In this document: in pieces, positions 23,687 through 31,706 of the stretch | Layout of the letters: every line of letters begins with the position of its first letter | Position numbering within the stretch: the stretch's first letter is position 1 | Origin: Oscillospiraceae bacterium | Lineage (GTDB): Bacteria > Bacillota > Clostridia > Oscillospirales > Ruminococcaceae | Length of the DNA stretch: 64,000 bases | Direction: 5' to 3' | Assembly: GCA_025757845.1 (NCBI GenBank) | Contig: CP107211.1 | Span: 2,790,001 to 2,854,000, forward strand | Position numbers and translations under genes: made by a program | The notes under the pieces: generated by a model | Seen by the model: only the letters and a program-made list of their open reading frames with translations | What the model was told of the DNA's origin: nothing | The model's database searches: none

Positions 23687-26581
23687 ATGAGATTGCGTAA
23701 ACAGAAAAAGGTCGTTGCGGTCACCCTGGCCACTGCCATTGCCGTGAGCACCATCAGCGCCAGCGCTTCTGCCGTGAGCTATGATCTGGCCAACGGCGAC
23801 GTCACCATTGATCAGGACGCCGACCGTGGCGCGTTCAGCTATCAGGGCGAGGACAAAAAGGAGAACCGCACCTACGTCAACGAGGACAAAGAGGACGACG
23901 GCAAGATCATCATCAAGGGTGACAAGGATACCCCCACTGAGAACACCGTCACCGTGCAAGAGGACGTCAAAAAGACCGATAACGCCGACGGCTCCGAAGG
24001 CCGTGACGTGGATATCGTGATCGACGGCGTGAACGCCGACACCAGCAAGACCGGCGAGTCCACCGTGACCGTCGGCGAGGGCGCAAACGTTGACCTGACC
24101 GTCAAGGATTCCACCCTGACCACCGGCGGCAACGGCATCGACATCGGCAAGGATCTGGACGGCACCGACGAAAATAAGGACACCAAGGTGGACCTGACCC
24201 TGAAAGATACCACCATCAACCAGACCAACAAGAACAGCGCCGGTCTGGACGTGCGGCAGGGTTCGGACGTTGACCTGACCCTCAAGGGCGACAACGTCAT
24301 CGACGGCTCGCAGGCCACCGGCGACAAAAACGTTTCCGACAACACCAACGTGGAGGGCATCCGCGTGGGCGGCGAAGTGGCTTCCGACTTCTCGGGCGCC
24401 GAAAAGGACGCCCACCTGACCATCAAGGGCGACAAGGAAGAGACTTCCGACACCACCGAAGAGACCACCGGCGGCAGCCTGACCATCAAGGACACCACCA
24501 CCGGTATGGTGATCGCAGGCGGCTCTGACGAGAAGGATTCCAGCGTCACCATCACGGACGGCGCGGACGTCACCATCCAGGACACCCATGTTTCCGGCTC
24601 CACCCAGAGCGGCCGTGGCGTCACCCAGCACGGTGATCTCACGCTGGACGGTGGTTCTTCCCTGACCATCGACGGTTCGCATGTAGGGGAAGACGGTAAA
24701 ACGCACGAGAACGGCGGTATTGGCATTGCCAGCTGGAACGACATCATCGTCAAGGCCAAGAGCAAGCTGAACATCAAGAACACCAAGACCGGCATTTACG
24801 GCCATCAGGGTGCCAGCACCAGCCTGACTACCGAGGACAGCACCCTCAACATCACCAACAGCGATGCCGGCATCCGCTACGAAGGCAGCGGTACAGCTAA
24901 GGATGGCTCCAAGCTGGAAGCCGCCGGTGACATCACCTTCAAGGATTCGGACGTCACCATTGAGGGCAAGAGCCTCGGCATTGAGACCGGCAACAACAGC
25001 GATACGACCGTCACGTTTGATCATACCACTGCCGCCGTTTCGGCAGAACTGAACGCCAACGAGAACGATGGTAAATATGCCATTTACTGTGAGGATTCGG
25101 GTAAAAACGGCAGCCTGATCGTCAAAAATGGCAGCAAGCTCAACCTGCAGGCGAACTACGGCATCGTTGCCGGCTACCGGAATGTACTCATTTCGGGCAA
25201 CAGCACGGTCGATTCCACCACGCGGGATATGGCCATCCAGCTCCGCAACAGCAAGGGAACCAAGCTGCATATCACGGATGGCAGCGTCTACAACATGACC
25301 GATGGTTCTCACGATAACTATAACCTTCTTGCTTATTATGCCTACCACGATATTCTGGTGGACAAGGGCGGCGTTCTGTCCATGGACCTGCACAATTCGT
25401 ATTCCGGCATCAATCTGGGCATGCTTTGCACCCTGACTGTGGATGACGGCACCGTCCTTGTAAAGGGCGATTATAACCACAGCGGCATCTACATCGACGG
25501 CCCCTACTCCAAGATTCTTATCAAGAATAACGCCCATGTGGAAGCGCCCACCATTGTAGGGAACACGTACTACCCCGGTCAGAAGCTCGTCGTCACCGGC
25601 GGCACCCTGACCTATGATTACAGCAAGGCCAACACTCTCTGGCCGGAAAACGAACAGGGCAACAAGCTGACCAACTTCCTGCTGACCAAGGACGCCGACC
25701 ACGCCGACTTTGGTGCCTTTGCCTACAACGGCACCAAGTACGAGTACGTCTCCGACCTGAATAAGGAAAAGGGCAAGCAGTACCTGTCCGTGTGGGTGCC
25801 CGCCGCCGCGCTGGAATACATGCTGGATGTGGATGGCAGCCACGACCCGGAGATCGTCGGCAAGCTGCTGGCTGACCTGCGGGCCGACGGTTACAACTTC
25901 AACACCCCGTACAAGACCAACGACGGCGTGTTCGTCCTGCGGGATATGGTGGTGAACGGCCACAGCCTGAACTTCACCAAGACCACCGACGAAAACGGCA
26001 ACACCAAGCTGATCTGGGGCAACTATGAGAACCGCGCCGACGGTACCCCCAACGCCTACGATATGGTGTACGGCACCGAGTACGAGTATGAAGGCAAGAC
26101 CTACACCATCGTGTGGGGCTACGAGCACAAGAACAACGCCAACGGCGCTGCCGGGCGCGACCAGAACATTCTGGATGCTTTCGATGTCGATTCCAACGTG
26201 AAGGTGACCGGCAACAACATCACCGGCGAAAGCTCTGACGACTACACCGTGACCATCTACGGTGCCCTGCGTGAAGTCGTGGAGCCCACCCCGGATCCGG
26301 AGCCCACCCCGGTCGATCCCGAGGGCCCGGACACCCCCGTCAGCCCGGAAGGCTCCACCGATACTCCCGTGCAGGACGCCACCCCGGACGAAGCCGAGAC
26401 GCCCGCGAATCCGGAGAACCCCACCAATCCTTCTGTGCAGGATGCTACCCCGGACAGCACCGTGGCCGCCCTGCCCAAGACCGGCGTGAACTGGACGGCG
26501 GCTCTGGCCATGGCTCTGAGCGGCATGGCCCTCACCGTGGCCGGTGCCTTCACCAGCCTGTTTGCCAAGAGCAAGCACTAA
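23687..26581 (+). CDS. LPXTG surface protein 1, beta-helix-like adhesin
   Basis: 964 aa. It has a signal peptide (basic MRLRKQKK, hydrophobic core, ASASA-V cleavage region near residue 25), then about 600 residues of Asp/Thr/Gly-rich repeats such as DVDLTLKG, GSLTIKDT and SSLTIDGS. These suggest a parallel beta-helix. A more globular section follows (650-870), then a Pro/Thr/Glu stalk with two PSVQDATPD-type repeats, and a sortase signal LPKTG followed by a hydrophobic helix and basic tail KSKH. It is probably covalently attached to peptidoglycan; the ligand is unknown. No sortase gene is in the window. GAGGAGG fixes the ATG at 23687. Confidence 0.85.
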   Translation: MRLRKQKKVVAVTLATAIAVSTISASASAVSYDLANGDVTIDQDADRGAFSYQGEDKKENRTYVNEDKEDDGKIIIKGDKDTPTENTVTVQEDVKKTDNADGSEGRDVDIVIDGVNADTSKTGESTVTVGEGANVDLTVKDSTLTTGGNGIDIGKDLDGTDENKDTKVDLTLKDTTINQTNKNSAGLDVRQGSDVDLTLKGDNVIDGSQATGDKNVSDNTNVEGIRVGGEVASDFSGAEKDAHLTIKGDKEETSDTTEETTGGSLTIKDTTTGMVIAGGSDEKDSSVTITDGADVTIQDTHVSGSTQSGRGVTQHGDLTLDGGSSLTIDGSHVGEDGKTHENGGIGIASWNDIIVKAKSKLNIKNTKTGIYGHQGASTSLTTEDSTLNITNSDAGIRYEGSGTAKDGSKLEAAGDITFKDSDVTIEGKSLGIETGNNSDTTVTFDHTTAAVSAELNANENDGKYAIYCEDSGKNGSLIVKNGSKLNLQANYGIVAGYRNVLISGNSTVDSTTRDMAIQLRNSKGTKLHITDGSVYNMTDGSHDNYNLLAYYAYHDILVDKGGVLSMDLHNSYSGINLGMLCTLTVDDGTVLVKGDYNHSGIYIDGPYSKILIKNNAHVEAPTIVGNTYYPGQKLVVTGGTLTYDYSKANTLWPENEQGNKLTNFLLTKDADHADFGAFAYNGTKYEYVSDLNKEKGKQYLSVWVPAAALEYMLDVDGSHDPEIVGKLLADLRADGYNFNTPYKTNDGVFVLRDMVVNGHSLNFTKTTDENGNTKLIWGNYENRADGTPNAYDMVYGTEYEYEGKTYTIVWGYEHKNNANGAAGRDQNILDAFDVDSNVKVTGNNITGESSDDYTVTIYGALREVVEPTPDPEPTPVDPEGPDTPVSPEGSTDTPVQDATPDEAETPANPENPTNPSVQDATPDSTVAALPKTGVNWTAALAMALSGMALTVAGAFTSLFAKSKH

Positions 26582-26624
26582 AAGCCAACCCCCAACGGGC
26601 CTGAAAACCCGTTGTTCCTCGCAC

Positions 26625-26668
26625 ACAACAGCAAGGCCCCCGGAGAGTTTTCCGGGGGCTTTGTTGTT
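26625..26668 (+). terminator. terminator of LPXTG gene 1
   Basis: GGCCCCCGGA-GAGTT-TTCCGGGGGCT with flanking CAACA/TGTTG and a T-rich 3' side. A smaller AACGGG/CCCGTT hairpin (26593-26612) precedes it. Confidence 0.85.
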
Positions 26669-26877
26669 GCCCGGAAACGGCCCGGCAGGCAGTGACTATC
26701 CCGGGCCCGCAGGCTGGATCTTCACTGCGTTTCAATAGCGTTTCAATAGCGTTTCAGAAGCATCTCAAAACCGTATCTGTTGTGTAACTCAGTTGGAGTC
26801 ACTCTCATACAAACTGCATATTTCTCCTTTTTTATTTTTAGCATCCCGCTGAAATTTGCTTTTTATCGACAGTTTTA

Positions 26878-26906
26878 TTGACTTTTTTCATTTTATATGT
26901 TATATG
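26878..26906 (+). promoter_or_regulatory. promoter of LPXTG gene 2
   Basis: TTGACT (26878-26883), 17-bp spacer, TATATG (26901-26906); the same promoter recurs at 31592-31620. Confidence 0.72.
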
Positions 26907-26992
26907 ATAGCTGTAGATCAATGCGGACATTTATCTACGAATAGATACGTTTTATGGTATCTTTTGTGTGCAGAACGAAAGGAGCGAATCTT

Positions 26993-29900
26993 ATGACGAA
27001 CAAGAAATTCAAAAAAGCCGCAATGGCTCTGGCCCTGACCGCCTGTGTGGCAGCCACCCCTCTGGCCGCCAACGCTGAGACCCCTGAAAACGCAGTCCCT
27101 GTAGAGAACAAAGAACGTTCCGAAGCAGAAACTCCTGCACAACAGGCTTCTGAAAGTGCAAACACTGCTCCCGTAGAAAACCAGGAGCGCAAAAACGCCG
27201 AGGGCATTCTGGAGGACCGGGAGACTGAGGACAAGAAAATCACGACCGATGTCGAGTACACCGACCGCGAGTTCACCTATAATGAGGACGGCACCGTCAA
27301 ATCGGAGGAATCCTCCGGTCCTATCGTCCAAAAGGAGATGGATAAGAGCACCGAAGCCGCTTCTGGCGAGACTGCCGGAGAAGGCAAGGATTCCGAGGGT
27401 TCTGCTGAAACTCCTGAAGCAGGCGAGACCACCGAGGAAGGCAAGGGCATCGAAGCTCCCGATGCGGACATCTCCGAACCGGTCAAGGACGCCGAGGGCA
27501 AGGTCATCGGTACTGCCTCCAAGGAGGAGCACACCGATCAGGAAACCACCATCACACCCACCAGCCCGGACTCTGAAAAGCTGGTAGACAGCACTGTCAA
27601 CCCGGACGGTTCTGTGACCAACCGCTACGAGACTTCTCACACTGCTGATAAGACTACAACCAACACAACCACCGGCACAGTTACCGCAGACACCAAGGAG
27701 ATTTTTTTGACCGATGGCAAAGAGGTTGACCTGAAGCAGGAGTTGGGCAAGGATTATCAGGAAAAACTGAAGTGGGACACCGTCGATGGCACCTCGTTCA
27801 ACGGCTACACCGTGGGCAGCATGGAAGAAGACGGCGACCGCCAGACCTACACCCTGACCAAACACACGGAAGACACCAACCTTGAGATGACCGGCGAAGA
27901 TCTTGCCAAGCTCCTGGAAGCTGACTACACCAAAACCGAGAACGACGATGGCAGCTACACCCTGACCAAAAGCATCCGTACTTCTGCCGGCGAACAAACT
28001 GTGTACATCACCGTGACCGGCAACAAGGCCACCCGCACGGTGGACACTACCCTGAAGGTGGACGTTAAAAAGAGCGAGCACACCGGAAGCGCTGAAGTGA
28101 AGCAGGACGACGTGATGCTGCCCAACAAAACGGACAAAACGCTGACCTTTACGGACAAGGACAACAACACCTTCTCTGTGGATCTGGACGAACTGCTCCA
28201 GAAACAGGACAAGACCGAGAGCACCAATGCTGCTGGCGATAAGGTTATCACCGTGAAGGACGGCAGCAAGACCTATGAGATCGTTTATCACGAGACGAGC
28301 GAGTACGCCGACGCACAGGTCAAGGATATGTCCGCCGATGAACTGGCCAAACTGCTGAACAGCAATCCCGGCAACGGCACCTTCACCGTCAAGGATGGCA
28401 AGGTCTGCAAGGTGGTCAACGGCGAAGCCTGCGAGATCAGCTACGATGATGCCTCGCAGCTGCTGAAAAAGGTCCAGATTTCTGTCACTATGACCGATGC
28501 CGACAATCAGCTGTCCAAGGATAACGGCACGCTGGAGGATGCCGAGCTCCGCGCCAAGAAGGCTGCTTTGCAGAAGGCTCTGGCAGACGCGATCGAAGCC
28601 TGCACTGGCACCAAGGTGGATCCCGCTTCCCTGACCCTCACTGATGAGGATGTTTCCTTCCCCAAGGAGAACATCAGTGCAAACAAAGATGTTCTGAATC
28701 GCACCTACGTTTATACTGCTTCGGATGGCAAGAAGTATACCTTTACTTACAATTTTGTTTATAATGACAAACCGAGCAGTGTCTCAGGGGCAGGATATAA
28801 GGGCGCCGGCTATTTTATGGATGGTATCCATGTTGGAACCGAAGAGATCGTGGCGGATGCCGACGGAAAGACGGATCACAAGAGCACTCTGATCGAAAGC
28901 GGTGTTTTTGTCTCCGGCAATGCCACCACAGATGCCAACGGTGCTTATACCACCATCACCAAGGACAGCCCCCTCTATGGCCTTGGCGTGGACTTCAAGA
29001 CCGCTCCGAAAAACGCCGTTGCCGGTTCCATCAAGTATGATGATACCGGCCGCATCATTGAATACCAGACCACCGACGGCAAGACCATTAAGCTGTCTTA
29101 CGAAAGCGTTGAGGTTCCGGATTCGAATCTGCCGTCTTATGCGCCTGTTGACGGAAAGACCAATATCAACAGCCAGTCCTTCACCAGAGTGACCTGGGAG
29201 GCCTGGGATCTGGGCGAGATCCGCAACGAAGAGCAGGCGGATGACCAGTGGACGATCTCTTCCGGCAAGGATGAGAGCGACAGCCTGACCTACACCATCG
29301 TAGACAAGAAGAACAATGTCACCTATGACGATCTGATCCGGGTCGGCAGCAACAGCTACACCAAAACCGTGACCGATGAAAACGGTGTCAAGACCACCTA
29401 CACCGTCACCGTTGAACCCGGCAGTCTGAGCGAAAGCAGGGCTCTGACCGAGCTGGCCGAGCGCTACGGCGTGGATGCCGCTGCCATCACCGTGAAAGAC
29501 GGCGTTGCCTCCTTTACCAGGGACGGCAAGCAGTATCAGGTGGGCTATGGCAGCCAGCTGAAGATCGAGACCGTTCTCACCACCGAAGGCACGGTCACCA
29601 CCGACGCCGATCAGACAGAGCTGCTGGAAAAGATCCAGCAGATGCAAGAGGATCTGCAGGATGGCGAAATTCTGGATGTGGGCGGCTACCAGGTAACGAT
29701 CTCGACCTCGAAGGATGAGATCATTGAGATCCTCCATAAGGTCGGCGAGACCACCGACTTCACCCGCTTGACCCGCGAGGAGCTGAAGGCCCTGCTGGAA
29801 AAAGAAAAGGCAGAGGCCGACGCTGCCGGCAAGAGCTATACGGGCGACATGGACGTTTCGCACCCGGAGTACAGCAACAAAAAACTGTACGGCAGGCCTG

Positions 29901-31306
29901 ACACGGGTATCATCGCCACCAAAAAGAAAGAGCATCTGTCCTATGATGGCAACTACATCCAGCATCTGGAGCTGAACGCAACGACCAAGGCCGACCTGCT
30001 GAAGGACGCTGACGGCAACGTCAGCCAGACCGACTGTGTTCTGGTGGACAAGAAACTGGAATACAGCGACGATCTGGATAAGCTCATTGACAGCCAGGGC
30101 ACCAGCGTGGTCAACCTGCAGGATAAGATCGGTTACGACATCCCCATGGATCGCTATGAATATGCCCGCACCAGCTTCAGTGACGGCGACAAGCTGAACT
30201 GGAATGTCCGCAACAACCACCCCACTGCCAGCACCTATTACAAGGTGTCCGGTACGGTGGCCTACAACCAGTACAAGCTGGAGGACAGCACTTCTGAGCT
30301 TACGAAGGAGCAGGCCGAAGCCCTTCTGAAGAAGCTTCAGGCGGAGGGTTATGCCGATGCTTCCATCGTGACCTTCTACACGACCGAACATGAGCATCAG
30401 CAGACGGAAAAAAACGCTTCTTACCGCATCTATCTGAACAAGAGCGAGCTGATTTCCTACGGTTACCTGTCCTACGACAGCAACACCTGCACCAATGCCC
30501 ACAATTGGAATCAGGCGATGTACGGCTTATCGAACCAGTATTTCAATCGTGATGCCTACTGCGGCGGCTACGACCTTGGACTGACCGGTTTCCGTCAGGT
30601 GGAGGACGGAACCTTTGTGGCACAGGGCAAAAAGACCATTACCGTGTCCCGCATCCTGCCTGCCACCACGCTGACCAACAACCACCTGACCATCACCGAT
30701 TCCGCACAGAAAGCCGATACCGGCAGCGAAGTCAGCGGCCGCTACAACTATACCACCACCGTCTCCGGCTCGCGAGTGAATTACTCCGCCCTGGGTACTG
30801 CGACCCACGAGACCTGGAAGGAAGCTGCGCAGCAGACCACCGAGCGCACCGGCGAACAGGGCGATGGAACGTTGTCTTATACCTACCGTTCCACGCAGGA
30901 TGCCAGTGTAGATGCCGAAAGCGCCCACAAAGAAGAAACTGTCGTCCGTCACGGCACTGCAGACTACGAATACACCTACACCGCCAGCAAGGACGAAGTA
31001 GAGATCACCACCGACAGCCGCACCGAAACCACTACACCCGAAACGCCTGAAACCCCGGACACCCCCGCCAGCCCGGAGGGCCCCACCACGCCTCCCGTGC
31101 AGGACGCCACTCCGGATGATGCCGAGACGCCTGTGACCCCGGAGAACCCCGCCAATCCTTCTGTGCAGGATGCCACCCCCGATACCGTGGCCGCCCTGCC
31201 CAAGACCGGCGTCAACTGGACGGCGGCTCTGGCCATGGCTCTGAGCGGCATGGCCCTCACCGTGGCCGGTGCCTTCACCAGCCTGTTTGCCAAGAGCAAG
31301 CACTAA
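26993..31306 (+). CDS. LPXTG surface protein 2, very large
   Basis: 1437 aa. The signal peptide MTNKKFKKAAMALALTACVA ends near AANA-E (residue 25). An acidic, low-complexity region (26-200) follows, then many Thr/Lys/Asp-rich beta modules with recurring words such as ADELAKLL, YTLTKS, FTVKDGKV, TYTVTVEPG and KTTYTVTV, suggesting repeated stalk domains. At about 1020-1180 there is an aromatic-rich section (NHPTASTYYKVSGTVAYNQY). The C-terminus is a Pro-rich stalk, LPKTG, helix and KSKH. It is wall-anchored and probably an adhesin or matrix protein; no known binding fold was recognised by eye. GAAAGGAG precedes the ATG. Both ends lie within the direct repeats, so the gene is flanked by about 630-bp homologous arms. 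Confidence 0.85.
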   Translation: MTNKKFKKAAMALALTACVAATPLAANAETPENAVPVENKERSEAETPAQQASESANTAPVENQERKNAEGILEDRETEDKKITTDVEYTDREFTYNEDGTVKSEESSGPIVQKEMDKSTEAASGETAGEGKDSEGSAETPEAGETTEEGKGIEAPDADISEPVKDAEGKVIGTASKEEHTDQETTITPTSPDSEKLVDSTVNPDGSVTNRYETSHTADKTTTNTTTGTVTADTKEIFLTDGKEVDLKQELGKDYQEKLKWDTVDGTSFNGYTVGSMEEDGDRQTYTLTKHTEDTNLEMTGEDLAKLLEADYTKTENDDGSYTLTKSIRTSAGEQTVYITVTGNKATRTVDTTLKVDVKKSEHTGSAEVKQDDVMLPNKTDKTLTFTDKDNNTFSVDLDELLQKQDKTESTNAAGDKVITVKDGSKTYEIVYHETSEYADAQVKDMSADELAKLLNSNPGNGTFTVKDGKVCKVVNGEACEISYDDASQLLKKVQISVTMTDADNQLSKDNGTLEDAELRAKKAALQKALADAIEACTGTKVDPASLTLTDEDVSFPKENISANKDVLNRTYVYTASDGKKYTFTYNFVYNDKPSSVSGAGYKGAGYFMDGIHVGTEEIVADADGKTDHKSTLIESGVFVSGNATTDANGAYTTITKDSPLYGLGVDFKTAPKNAVAGSIKYDDTGRIIEYQTTDGKTIKLSYESVEVPDSNLPSYAPVDGKTNINSQSFTRVTWEAWDLGEIRNEEQADDQWTISSGKDESDSLTYTIVDKKNNVTYDDLIRVGSNSYTKTVTDENGVKTTYTVTVEPGSLSESRALTELAERYGVDAAAITVKDGVASFTRDGKQYQVGYGSQLKIETVLTTEGTVTTDADQTELLEKIQQMQEDLQDGEILDVGGYQVTISTSKDEIIEILHKVGETTDFTRLTREELKALLEKEKAEADAAGKSYTGDMDVSHPEYSNKKLYGRPDTGIIATKKKEHLSYDGNYIQHLELNATTKADLLKDADGNVSQTDCVLVDKKLEYSDDLDKLIDSQGTSVVNLQDKIGYDIPMDRYEYARTSFSDGDKLNWNVRNNHPTASTYYKVSGTVAYNQYKLEDSTSELTKEQAEALLKKLQAEGYADASIVTFYTTEHEHQQTEKNASYRIYLNKSELISYGYLSYDSNTCTNAHNWNQAMYGLSNQYFNRDAYCGGYDLGLTGFRQVEDGTFVAQGKKTITVSRILPATTLTNNHLTITDSAQKADTGSEVSGRYNYTTTVSGSRVNYSALGTATHETWKEAAQQTTERTGEQGDGTLSYTYRSTQDASVDAESAHKEETVVRHGTADYEYTYTASKDEVEITTDSRTETTTPETPETPDTPASPEGPTTPPVQDATPDDAETPVTPENPANPSVQDATPDTVAALPKTGVNWTAALAMALSGMALTVAGAFTSLFAKSKH

Positions 31307-31349
31307 AAGCCAACCCCCAACGGGCCTGAAAACCCGTTGTTCCTCGCAC

Positions 31350-31392
31350 ACAACAGCAAGGCCCCCGGAGAGTTCTCCGGGGGCTTTGTTGT
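31350..31392 (+). terminator. terminator of LPXTG gene 2
   Basis: The same GGCCCCCGGAGA/TCTCCGGGGGCT hairpin as after gene 1, with one compensating change (GTTC loop side). Confidence 0.85.
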
Positions 31393-31591
31393 TGCCCGGA
31401 AACGGCCCGGCAGGCAGTGAATATCCCGGGCCCGCAGGCTGGATCTTTCCTGCGTTTCAATAGCGTTTCAGAAGCATCTCAAAACCATATCTGTTGTGCA
31501 ACTCAGTTGGAGTTGCTCTCATGCAAACTGCATATTTCTCCTTTTTATTTTTTAGCATCCCGCTGAAATTTGCTTTTTATCGACAGTTTTA

Positions 31592-31620
31592 TTGACTTCT
31601 TTCATTTTATATGTTATATG
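31592..31620 (+). promoter_or_regulatory. promoter of LPXTG gene 3
   Basis: TTGACT (31592-31597), 17-bp spacer, TATATG (31615-31620), identical in layout to that of gene 2. Confidence 0.72.
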
Positions 31621-31706
31621 ATAGCTGTAGATCAATGCGGACATTTATCTACGAATAGATACGTTTTATAGTATCTTTTGTGTGCAGAACGAAAGGAGCG
31701 AATCTG

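Larger units (their letters stand above)
26459..27095 (+). repeat. direct repeat copy 1: LPXTG end, terminator, promoter and next signal peptide
   Basis: This 637-bp stretch covers the wall-anchor codons of LPXTG gene 1, its terminators, the intergenic region, the promoter and the signal-peptide codons of gene 2. It is nearly identical to 31184-31809. The copies differ by one 11-bp tandem unit (TTTCAATAGCG) and scattered substitutions. The 411-bp gap 26582-26992 holds only these signals and no gene. Confidence 0.92.
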